A stretch of 7,074 nt of DNA from Dehalococcoidia bacterium (GTDB lineage Bacteria > Chloroflexota > Dehalococcoidia > GIF9 > AB-539-J10): contig JAUWHW010000066.1 of NCBI GenBank assembly GCA_030605665.1, positions 1-7,074 on the forward strand, given 5' to 3'. Under the pieces are notes generated by a model that saw only the letters and a list, made by a program, of their open reading frames with translations, was not told the origin of the DNA and made no database searches. Of the stretch, positions 1 through 6,341 are shown piece by piece. A program made the translations under genes and the position numbers. The first letter of the stretch is position 1, and every line of letters begins with the position of its first letter.

Positions 1-657
1 CAAGCCTAAGTCAATAACTATGATATGGAGATTGCTTCGCTTTGCTCGCAATGACAGGGAGGGAGCAAGATTCTTCGGTCGCCTCGTTCCCTCAGAATGA
101 CAAGAGGCGGAGGGTTCAGAGCTTCGGCTGGCAATGACAGGCTTACCAGGTTGCCATTCATACGGCTTATCAGTGCTAACCTGGTTAACAAGATCAACAG
201 AGTCATATTTAGCCACGCCTTTTAGTTCTTTTAATGCCTCCTCAGCCGTCATTTCCGATGTAATCATTCCCATCATCACTCCAATGGAGCGTAAGTGCCG
301 GGTTAAAGCACGAGTATCTATTTCACTAATGCCAGGGATACTATTTGACAACAGAAACTTATGTAAAGTAGTGGTGCTTTGCCAGTGGCTGGGCTGGGAG
401 CAATGCTCTCTGACCACTAAACCTCTAACCTGAATCTGCCTGGACTCGAAATCATTTTGGCTAATGCCATAATTGCCCATTAGAGGGTAAGTGAGCACTA
501 AAATCTGACCGGCAAAAGATGGGTCGGTCAACATCTCCTGATAGCCAGTCATGCTGGAGATGAAAATAACTTCGCCATAGGTGGTAGTCTCAGCACCAAA
601 AGAATAGCCTTCATAAAGCGAGCCATCCTCCAGAAGCAAAATCGCCCTTTTAGTCAT
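1..657 (-). CDS. carA: Carbamoyl-phosphate synthase small subunit, N-terminal part (cut by window edge)
   Basis: CarA is the glutamine-hydrolysing subunit of carbamoyl-phosphate synthetase; it passes ammonia to CarB for the first step of pyrimidine (and arginine) synthesis in the cytoplasm. The 219 codons in the window are open throughout. They show the CPSase small-chain N-terminal domain, with TGYQEMLTDPSFAGQ (about 38-52), LTYPLMGNYGI (about 56-66) and GISEIDTRALTRHLRS (about 109-124). The frame then reaches VIDLGL at the window edge, the usual start of the glutaminase domain; the catalytic Cys/His lie outside. Between the two domains are about 38 extra residues (roughly 172-210) encoded by dispersed repeats, in frame. 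The ATG overlaps the pyrC stop as ATGA and has no Shine-Dalgarno in front, so translation is probably coupled to pyrC. carB probably follows beyond the window (inference). Confidence 0.93.
   Translation of the reverse strand, partial: MTKRAILLLEDGSLYEGYSFGAETTTYGEVIFISSMTGYQEMLTDPSFAGQILVLTYPLMGNYGISQNDFESRQIQVRGLVVREHCSQPSHWQSTTTLHKFLLSNSIPGISEIDTRALTRHLRSIGVMMGMITSEMTAEEALKELKGVAKYDSVDLVNQVSTDKPYEWQPGKPVIASRSSEPSASCHSEGTRRPKNLAPSLSLRAKRSNLHIIVIDLGL
28..141 (-). repeat. Cluster of dispersed CATTGCGAG-type repeats inside carA
   Basis: About 114 bp (38 codons) within carA is made of short repeat units. At 28-55 is a 28-bp unit (GAGATTGCTTCG...GCAATGAC on the plus strand) matching the unit at 2234-2261 in 26 of 28 positions. 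At 69-101 is a variant with GATTCTTCGG at one end and CAGAATGAC at the other. At 121-140 is a partial unit GCTTCGGCTGGCAATGACAG. The inserted length is about a multiple of three and has no in-frame stop, so the carA frame survives across it. Confidence 0.8.
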
Positions 658-2054
658 GAGATTGTTTCGTCACTGACCCTTTCGCGAAGTTTATCCTGAG
701 CGGTGTGAGATTCTTCGCTTCGCTCTTCACCCTCACCTACATCCTCTCCCATCAAGGGAGAGGACAGGGACTCGTCCTTATAAACTATCCTGCCATCAAC
801 TATAGTGGCTACCACTTTGCCCTTAAACTGGTAGCCGTCAAAGGGAGTGTTCTTGCCTTTGGAGGCAAAACTGCTGCTGTTTACTATCCATTCTCGGTTG
901 GGGTCAAATATGGTGATGTTAGCTGGAGAGCCCGCCTTCAAAGTACCTAATTCACTACCACAGCCAATAATTTTCGCCGGTTCATAAGTTAGCTTAGAAA
1001 TCAGCGTATTTAAGTCTACTTCCCCATTATGCACCAGGCTCATAACACAACCAAAAGCAGTTTCAAATCCACTAATGCCAAAGGCAGCTAGCTCTAGATA
1101 GCATTCTTTGTCCTTCAAGGTATGTGGAGCGTGGTCAGTAGCAATAGCATCAATTACCCCCTCCCTGAGTCCCTCAATCAAGCACTTTATGTCATCTTTG
1201 GTGCGCAGAGGTGGCTTCACCTTGGCATTGGCATAGGCAAACTCCTCAGTCAAGGTTAGATGGTGCGGAGTAACTTCAGCAGTGACCAGAATTCCCCTCT
1301 CTTTAGCCTGGCGTATAAGCTCCACAGAGCCACAAGTGCTTACATGAGCAATATGAACTCTGCCTCCAATTAGTTTTGCCAAAGCCAGGTCACGAGCTAC
1401 CATTATCTCCTCGCTAGCTGCCGGAATCCCCCTCAGTCCCAGCCTGGCAGATACCCTGCCTTCGTTTATAATTCCCCCCCGGCTCAGTTCCCTATCCTCA
1501 CAGTGGTCCATAATTGGTAAGCTAAGCGTGCGGCTACACTCCAGAGCACACCTCATAACTTGCGAATTGGACACGGGCTCACCATCATCGCTAAAACCAA
1601 CCACCCCAGCTTCGGCTAGCTCAGCCATAGGGGAAATTTCCTCACCTTTCCTCCCTTTAGTGACGCAGCCTATAGGAAGAACATGAACAACGCCCTCCCG
1701 GCTGGCTTTTGCTTTCACCCAATCTACCCAAGCTCGATTATCCAGGGGCGGATTTGTGTTTGGCATGCAGCAAACGGTGGTGAAGCCACCTATAGCTGCC
1801 GCCTTTGTTCCCGTGGCAATAGTCTCCTTATCCTCAAAGCCTGGCTCCCTAAGGTGACAATGAAGGTCTATAAACCCAGGACAAACAACCAGCCCCGTGG
1901 CATCAAGTTTCCTGGCCTGGTCAGCAGCAACAGTGCCTCCCACGGACACAATCTTACCTTCAGCCACAAGTAAATCAGCACTTTGGTTTATGCTCTGGCT
2001 GGGGTCAATTATGCGCCCATTATGGATTAGCAAGAGAACAGACTCACCCTTCAT
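654..2054 (-). CDS. pyrC: Dihydroorotase, type I (pyrimidine biosynthesis)
   Basis: Catalyses reversible cyclisation of carbamoyl aspartate to dihydroorotate, the third step of UMP synthesis; a cytoplasmic zinc amidohydrolase. Visible motifs are DLHCHLREPG (63-72, metal ligands H65 and H67), the FSDDGEP loop (154-160, with the Asp that bridges metals in type I enzymes), DHCED (H184), AHVST (H237), TPHH (262-265) and ATDHAPHT (305-312, catalytic D307). All expected residues are present, so it should be active. The conserved domain ends near 428 (GRIVYKDE), the normal family length; residues 429-466 are an appended tail read from dispersed repeats, including a TCTCCC/GGGAGA hairpin. The ATG has AGGTGG ten bases upstream. 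The stop overlaps the carA start (ATGA). A 214-bp repeat-filled gap separates it from pyrB. Confidence 0.96.
   Translation of the reverse strand: MKGESVLLLIHNGRIIDPSQSINQSADLLVAEGKIVSVGGTVAADQARKLDATGLVVCPGFIDLHCHLREPGFEDKETIATGTKAAAIGGFTTVCCMPNTNPPLDNRAWVDWVKAKASREGVVHVLPIGCVTKGRKGEEISPMAELAEAGVVGFSDDGEPVSNSQVMRCALECSRTLSLPIMDHCEDRELSRGGIINEGRVSARLGLRGIPAASEEIMVARDLALAKLIGGRVHIAHVSTCGSVELIRQAKERGILVTAEVTPHHLTLTEEFAYANAKVKPPLRTKDDIKCLIEGLREGVIDAIATDHAPHTLKDKECYLELAAFGISGFETAFGCVMSLVHNGEVDLNTLISKLTYEPAKIIGCGSELGTLKAGSPANITIFDPNREWIVNSSSFASKGKNTPFDGYQFKGKVVATIVDGRIVYKDESLSSPLMGEDVGEGEERSEESHTAQDKLRERVSDETIS
658..770 (-). repeat. Composite of dispersed repeats forming the pyrC 3' end
   Basis: The last ~38 pyrC codons are three repeat-like pieces in a row. 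The first is a short inverted repeat (TCTCCC, 5-nt spacer, GGGAGA) with a GGTGAGGGTGAAG segment. The second is GAGCGAAGCGAAGAATCTC, which resembles the repeat units in carA and the pyrB-pyrC gap. The third is a CTCAGGATAAACTTCGCG stretch ending in GACGAAACAATCTC, which matches the edge GACGAAGCAATC of the unit at 2154-2187. The edge of the last piece sits directly on the ATGA overlap between pyrC and carA. Confidence 0.65.
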
Positions 2055-2268
2055 ATGATTAATGCCACCTGACTTCCTTATTGAGATTGCTTCGGCACTG
2101 GCGTGCCTCGCAAAGACAAAAAGAGAGTGTCATTACGAGGCACACCCCTCTCTGTCATTGCGAGGAGCGTATGCGACGAAGCAATCCCCAATTCCCACCA
2201 GGATTGCCACGCGGAGCCTGTTCTGAGCGCTATGAGATTGCTTCGCTCCGCTCGCAATGACATTACTT
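2055..2268. repeat. pyrB-pyrC intergenic region: three main copies of the dispersed repeat
   Basis: The 214-bp gap holds no gene. On the plus strand I see copies at 2083-2117 (GAGATTGCTTCGG...CTCGCAAAGAC, with an inner GGCAC/GTGCC stem), 2154-2187 (GTCATTGCGAGG...GAAGCAATCC, opposite orientation) and 2234-2261 (GAGATTGCTTCG...GCAATGAC, same orientation as the first). Partial copies lie at 2129-2143 and around 2201-2215. The segments 2103-2117 and 2129-2143 form a 15-bp inverted repeat (13 matches, 11-nt loop). No U-run follows, so I do not call a terminator. In the mRNA these hairpins could affect stability or processing between pyrB and pyrC. Confidence 0.8.
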
Positions 2269-3678
2269 TTAGGATTTAGTATTTCTAATAACATAGCTGC
2301 TAGGCTTGAACCCTCGAACTTGAGCCTCTGCCTCAGAATCGAAAATAAACAGATTCTCTGGCTTGATCTTTCTAATCCACCTGCTGCCACTACTATGGTA
2401 TTTCTTGTTCTCCAACCTCCCTTCATGCCAATCTGTGCTAGCGATATACCCGGGCTGAATTTCATGTTCACAATAGACACAGCTCAAGGTTAAAGGCTCA
2501 AGGTTTACTATTTTGAACTCAGGTTTTATATACCTCATCTCGCTTTCCTGGTTTGTCACGCATTTTGGATTACAGCATCTGAGCCCCGAATCTCGCTGGT
2601 AAACGGGATAGTCCACAGGGAAAACGAAAGAATAATCGTCTTCCTCAGAGACTGTAATCTCTCTAGTTCCCAATAACAGGGCTATAAGCGCCATTCTCAC
2701 CGGCACCCCACGAGCAGCTTGCTTAAAGTACATACTTCTGGGGTCACCGTCTACTTCATAGGCTAACTCGTCAACACGGGGCAGCGGGTGCATAACCAGA
2801 GTCCTCTTGAACTTCTTTTTCTTCAGTAGTTCCTTATCTACCACCACGTAGTCCTTCTTTATTTCCTGCTCTTGTGGTCGCCTTTCCTTCTGAAGCCTGG
2901 TAACATAAAGGGCATCCACCCCCTTCTCCAGCTCCACCTGGAGGCTAATGTCAGGTATCATGGCCAGTTGGTGCGGGCTGCTGGGAGTCATATACACAGC
3001 ATCTACAGGAAATAGACCTTTCTTACTTACACCATCCAGAGCCTCATATCTGTTCAGCTTACCTTTATATCTGGTACTTAGTTTCCTCAGCATCCATTCA
3101 GGCATCTCCAACCCGGGGCAGGGATGGAAAAGAATGGTGGCACCAAACCTGGCCAGCGCATAGGTTAGGGAATGTATAGTTCGTCCGTATTTCAAGTCTC
3201 CCCACAGGGCAATCCTCAGACCCCTAATGGTTTGCCTCTCCTTTTTGATAGTGTAAAGGTCACACAAAGTTTGAGTGGGGTGTTCATGGCCCCCGTCACC
3301 AGCATTTATTACCGGAATGCCAGCGTAGTCGGCCACTACCTTGGCTGCTCCCTCCCAGGGATGTCTGATGACAATTATATCGGCGTAACTCCCCACCACT
3401 CTGGCCATATCAGCAATGCTTTCGCCTTTGGCCAGAGAGGTGGCCCCTATATCCACCGCACTTATGACACGCCCCCCCAACCTGTTCATAGCAGCCTCAA
3501 AGGACAGCCGCGTCCTGGTGCTGGGCTCAAAAAACAGGCTGGCCATGACTTTTCCCTGGCATATAGCAGCCTGCTGGCTCATTGACCCCGACATTTCATC
3601 TGCCAAGAAAAATAGTGCCTCGATTTCCCCATTGGATAAATCGTCTATAGTCACCAAGCTTCTATTCGCCATACTCAT
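2269..3678 (-). CDS. pyrB: Aspartate carbamoyltransferase with C-terminal PyrI-type zinc domain and Ada-like tail
   Basis: Transfers the carbamoyl group to aspartate, the committed step of pyrimidine synthesis. Numbering from the ATG at 3678 (469 aa), the catalytic domain runs to about 337, with FFEPSTRTR (carbamoyl-phosphate site, about 49-57), AKGES (80s loop), GHEHPTQT (about 130-137), MHPLPRVDE (about 296-304) and VRMAL. An extra ~25-35 residues lie near 218-255. After a linker comes a four-cysteine domain, C368-x4-C373 and C400-x2-C403, like the zinc half of PyrI; the nucleotide-binding half of PyrI is missing. Residues ~427-461 resemble an Ada-type metal-binding fold with serines where cysteines are expected. 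Usual PyrB length is about 310. The frame is open to a TTG at 3690; ATGs at 3678 and 3672 are likelier, but none has a clear Shine-Dalgarno. It follows pyrR by about 40 bp. Confidence 0.95.
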   Translation of the reverse strand: MSMANRSLVTIDDLSNGEIEALFFLADEMSGSMSQQAAICQGKVMASLFFEPSTRTRLSFEAAMNRLGGRVISAVDIGATSLAKGESIADMARVVGSYADIIVIRHPWEGAAKVVADYAGIPVINAGDGGHEHPTQTLCDLYTIKKERQTIRGLRIALWGDLKYGRTIHSLTYALARFGATILFHPCPGLEMPEWMLRKLSTRYKGKLNRYEALDGVSKKGLFPVDAVYMTPSSPHQLAMIPDISLQVELEKGVDALYVTRLQKERRPQEQEIKKDYVVVDKELLKKKKFKRTLVMHPLPRVDELAYEVDGDPRSMYFKQAARGVPVRMALIALLLGTREITVSEEDDYSFVFPVDYPVYQRDSGLRCCNPKCVTNQESEMRYIKPEFKIVNLEPLTLSCVYCEHEIQPGYIASTDWHEGRLENKKYHSSGSRWIRKIKPENLFIFDSEAEAQVRGFKPSSYVIRNTKS

Positions 3679-3680
3679 CT

Positions 3681-4348
<668 letters not shown>

Positions 4349-4352
4349 CTCT

Positions 4353-4385
4353 CCCCTTACCAGCCTCACTGGACTGATTTAAAGG
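4353..4385 (-). promoter_or_regulatory. PyrR-binding hairpin (anti-antiterminator) in the pyr leader
   Basis: The minus strand has CAGTCCAGTGAGGCTGG, which fits the conserved PyrR binding loop (AGUCCAGAGAGGCU in Bacillus). It can fold as an upper stem CCAG/CTGG (4360-4372) around TGAGG, a purine-rich internal bulge and a lower stem CCTT/AAGG (4355-4358 with 4382-4385). This is the family architecture. PyrR with UMP or UTP should stabilise it and so free the downstream terminator. Confidence 0.9.
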
Positions 4386-4393
4386 TTTAATTA

Positions 4394-4422
4394 ATTTTAC
4401 CACGCTTATGAAATTAATGCAA
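4394..4422 (-). promoter_or_regulatory. Sigma70-type promoter of the pyr operon
   Basis: The minus strand has TTGCAT (4417-4422), a 17-bp spacer and TAAAAT (4394-4399). Transcription would start near 4386-4388, placing the PyrR hairpin right at the 5' end of an approximately 113-nt leader. The left end of the insertion sequence lies only about 10-18 bp upstream of the -35 box. Confidence 0.75.
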
Positions 4423-4439
4423 CATCAGTTAGTTTTTGC

Positions 4440-4458
4440 GCCAGGAGATCATTACCAG
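4440..4458 (+). repeat. Left terminal inverted repeat of the IS
   Basis: GCCAGGAGATCATTACCAG matches the reverse complement of 5608-5626 at 16 of 19 positions (shared AGATC and TTACCAG blocks). Confidence 0.7.
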
Positions 4459-4490
4459 GGTAAAAATTTATTGTGAAAGTGGTTGAGGAA

Positions 4491-4547
4491 AGCCGGTGTT
4501 CCTTCTATAAAGAAGCTTTGGCGAAAAGCCAAGAAGGAGCACCGGCT
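4491..4547 (+). promoter_or_regulatory. Long hairpin covering the transposase ribosome binding site
   Basis: AGCCGGTGTTCCTTCT (4491-4506) pairs along all 16 bases, with one G-U pair in RNA, with AGAAGGAGCACCGGCT (4532-4547). The ATG at 4548 begins directly after the 3' arm. The Shine-Dalgarno AAGGAG (4534-4539) is inside the stem. A second small stem (GGC/GCC around GAAAA) lies within the loop. Comparable hairpins in IS10 and IS200 keep readthrough transcripts from making transposase; the same role here is an inference. Confidence 0.7.
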
Positions 4548-5690
4548 ATGGATATATCCTACAAGGAAATCTATGCTATGAACAAGGAGGAGGCAAGGAG
4601 ACAAATTGTAAATACCTACCTGTCTATAGGGAGTATATCTAAGGTAGCCAGGCTATGGCATACATCCCGTAATGTAGTTCGCAAGTGGGTGAGGAGATTT
4701 GAGGGAAAAGGTAACGAAGGGCTTAAGGATAAATCCAAAAGACCATGTTCCTCACCACATAAGGTAAGCGATGATATTGAGCAAAAGGTATTGGAAGCTA
4801 AGAAGAAGACTGGCTATGGGAGAAAACGTTTAGCCTGGCACTTAGCCCGTGAGGAAGGAATAATTTTATCTCCCAATACCATACGCCATATCTTGAATCG
4901 TAATGGTTTTAAGGGGAGAAAGAAACCAAGGAAAATGTTTTATCCTGCCCATTGGGCCTGGGAGATAAAGGAGCCTTTTTCATTAGCTCAGGTAGACACC
5001 AAGGATATTTTAGATAAAGGAACTTTAGGGACAAAGCTATGGACCCATATGGTGAGGAAGAAACTGCCACGGTACCAATGGACTTTCTGCGAGGGAAAGA
5101 CGAGGCTCCGTTTTCTTGCCTTCAGTAAAGAGCTAAGCTTAGCTAATGGACTCTGCTTCACCTTTCTGGTGATGCATTGGCTCAAGAGATACGGGATAGA
5201 CAGCAAGGTAGTTTGGCAAACTGACTGGGGAGAAGAATTTGGTGGCTCAAACCCGGAGAAATTGGCTATGCTGGAGGAGAAATATTATCGACCTTTAGGC
5301 GCCCATCTAGCCAGGATTCCCAAAGGAAGGAAAGGTTATAATGGCAGGGTAGAGCGATCCCATCGCTCCGATGATGAGGAGTTTTATATTCCATTTTTGC
5401 TTGATATTCAGGATAGGCAGCAGTTTCTGGATAAGGCATCTGGCTGGGAATACTTCTATAACCTGGTAAGACCACACTATGGAGAGGACATGAATGGAAA
5501 GCCCCCCTTCGAGAAGCTCAGGTGCTTGGGTTATGATTTACCTCAGGACTTTGCTTTATTTCCTCCGGTTATCCTGGATATTATAAGCACTGATTGGTTG
5601 CTACAGACTGGTAACGATCTATTGGCCCATTACAAGTTTGAGCCTGTCCTTTTTGATACAATATCCTTCCTTTACGCATTACTTCGGTAA
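4548..5690 (+). CDS. DDE transposase, IS481-like
   Basis: Cuts and joins the IS ends. Counting from the ATG at 4548 (380 aa), there is an N-terminal helix-turn-helix (about 20-48, with IGSISKVARLWHTSRNVVRK), a second DNA-binding segment (about 75-120) and an integrase core. The core has D150 (QVDTKDI), D226 (WQTDWGEEFGG) and E269 (NGRVERSHR), then the WEYFYNLVRPHYG motif; the triad looks intact. I prefer 4548 because AAGGAG lies eight bases upstream. The frame is also open to a GTG at 4473 (405 aa), but those 25 codons mostly encode the hairpin. The last ~19 codons run past the probable IS end at 5634 into the flanking gene, so the extreme C-terminus (FEPVLFDTISF onward) is target-derived. 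A weak point is the family name: other rve-type groups are possible. Confidence 0.88.
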   Translation: MDISYKEIYAMNKEEARRQIVNTYLSIGSISKVARLWHTSRNVVRKWVRRFEGKGNEGLKDKSKRPCSSPHKVSDDIEQKVLEAKKKTGYGRKRLAWHLAREEGIILSPNTIRHILNRNGFKGRKKPRKMFYPAHWAWEIKEPFSLAQVDTKDILDKGTLGTKLWTHMVRKKLPRYQWTFCEGKTRLRFLAFSKELSLANGLCFTFLVMHWLKRYGIDSKVVWQTDWGEEFGGSNPEKLAMLEEKYYRPLGAHLARIPKGRKGYNGRVERSHRSDDEEFYIPFLLDIQDRQQFLDKASGWEYFYNLVRPHYGEDMNGKPPFEKLRCLGYDLPQDFALFPPVILDIISTDWLLQTGNDLLAHYKFEPVLFDTISFLYALLR

Positions 5691-5994
5691 TGAAAGGGGA
5701 TTCCCTCTGCCTCATTCTTTGAAATTCTTCCCCGGTATAACCAATGGGCTCAATTGGCAATTCCAAGTGATTCAAGTCAAGGAGCAGCTTTATCCTGTCT
5801 AGGAAGCTTACTTGAAAGGCAGCTACGACCATAATGTCTATATCTGAGCCTTCATTTATATCACCAGTGGCAAAGGAGCCAAACAGTACTACTAGCTCCG
5901 GGTCAAGCTGCCTTACTATTTCGTGGCAATATTCCTCTATCTGCTCAGCAATTTTTCCACGCTGCTCAAGATTGATGTTGCATATCTTAGACAA
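5581..5994 (-). CDS. MNT-type nucleotidyltransferase, probable antitoxin partner of the HEPN protein
   Basis: A minimal nucleotidyltransferase domain. In HEPN/MNT systems this partner neutralises the HEPN protein, in studied cases by transferring nucleotides to it; that role is inferred here. The signature LFGSFATGDINEGSDIDIMV (37-56) gives the GS and SDID catalytic motif; the third acidic position is probably E82 (PIEPIGYT), where Asp is common. The family end ESPFITEVMRKGRILYQ is present. Residues 121-137 are encoded by the right end of the IS, so the C-terminus is chimeric; the domain itself is complete. The start is TTG at 5994, just after an in-frame TAA, with AGGAGG ten bases upstream (6005-6010) inside the HEPN gene. 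It overlaps that gene by 58 bp, implying coupled translation. Confidence 0.87.
   Translation of the reverse strand: MSKICNINLEQRGKIAEQIEEYCHEIVRQLDPELVVLFGSFATGDINEGSDIDIMVVAAFQVSFLDRIKLLLDLNHLELPIEPIGYTGEEFQRMRQRESPFITEVMRKGRILYQKGQAQTCNGPIDRYQSVATNQCL
5608..5626 (-). repeat. Right terminal inverted repeat of the IS
   Basis: On the minus strand GCCAATAGATCGTTACCAG, 16 of 19 positions identical to the left repeat at 4440-4458. It lies inside the transposase coding frame and inside the 3' end of the nucleotidyltransferase frame. Confidence 0.7.
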
Positions 5995-6341
5995 TTGTTA
6001 GCTACCTCCTGAGTATAGTATTCATAGGCAGCGCCTTCAGCATAAAAATTAGGGTATCGGGACCCAATATAGTGTCGGTCCAACTCCTTTCCCGCCTCTA
6101 CAAAACCAGCAAAACTATTATCAATCTTGGCACATTCGCTAACCAGCCTGGTCACCGAATGGCTTATTATGGCCCTAATTCCCCCAGAGTATAGCAGCCC
6201 CTTAGCTGCCTTTTCTGCTGCCTGTTGGGCATGAAAGCAACTACTGGCATAGGACCGAGCATCCAGCAGCACCTTAGCATCGGCTAGGTCCCTTTGAGCT
6301 TGAGTCAGCCATCTCTGGCCTTCCTCGAGGTTCTTTGACAT
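5937..6341 (-). CDS. HEPN-domain protein (putative toxin of a HEPN/MNT pair)
   Basis: A 134-aa helical HEPN protein. The segment WLTQAQRDLADAKVLL (11-26), the CFHAQQAAEKAAKGLL helix (35-50), HSVTRLV (61-67) and LDRHYIGSRYPN (88-99) fit the HEPN family. Many HEPN proteins are RNases with an R-x4-6-H motif; here the only such spacing is R56-x4-H61, not at the C-terminal place typical of the toxins, so nuclease activity is unproven. It overlaps the MNT gene by 58 bp, the usual pairing. The ATG has no Shine-Dalgarno. A promoter TTGACC-N17-TAGGCT would place the transcription start on the ATG itself, which suggests a leaderless message. It may alternatively be a non-toxic HEPN partner of the nucleotidyltransferase. 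Confidence 0.85.
   Translation of the reverse strand: MSKNLEEGQRWLTQAQRDLADAKVLLDARSYASSCFHAQQAAEKAAKGLLYSGGIRAIISHSVTRLVSECAKIDNSFAGFVEAGKELDRHYIGSRYPNFYAEGAAYEYYTQEVANNCLRYATSILSSVEKLLSR

Larger units (their letters stand above)
4432..5634 (+). mobile_element. IS481-like insertion sequence, about 1.2 kb, apparently complete
   Basis: One DDE transposase gene lies between imperfect terminal inverted repeats (4440-4458 and 5608-5626; 16 of 19 positions match). The outer limits are uncertain: the right end reads TGTAATGGGCC inward from 5634, fitting the TGT ends of IS481-type elements, but the aligned left end (4432) starts GTTTTTGC. Flanks read AGTTA on the left and AGTTT on the right, at best an imperfect 5-bp target duplication. 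It sits between the pyr promoter and the nucleotidyltransferase gene. Confidence 0.7.

Noticed and set aside
134..433. Open frame of 99 codons on the plus strand
   Set aside because: It is antisense to carA, whose frame carries clear family motifs, and its own translation resembles no family I know.
2103..2143. Intrinsic terminator between pyrB and pyrC
   Set aside because: The hairpin has no U-run after it on the minus strand, and the downstream genes belong to the same pathway.
2133..2480. Open frame of 115 codons on the minus strand overlapping pyrB and the repeats
   Set aside because: It is an alternative frame of the pyrB extension plus repeat DNA; the pyrB frame has the zinc motifs.
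4436..4466. Transposase promoter TTGCGC ... TAAAAA across the left IS end
   Set aside because: The spacing is 19 bp and the boxes are weak; not enough to call.
4473..4547. GTG start giving a 405-aa transposase
   Set aside because: The added codons mostly encode the RBS-masking hairpin, and the GTG lacks a good Shine-Dalgarno, whereas AAGGAG sits eight bases before the ATG at 4548.
4427..5639. Perfect target-site duplication of the IS
   Set aside because: The flanks AGTTA and AGTTT match at only 4 of 5 bases and the IS ends are uncertain, so I do not claim a duplication.
5937..6341. Confident RNase active site R56-x4-H61 in the HEPN protein
   Set aside because: The spacing fits R-x4-6-H, but the position is not the usual one for HEPN toxins, so it may be coincidence.
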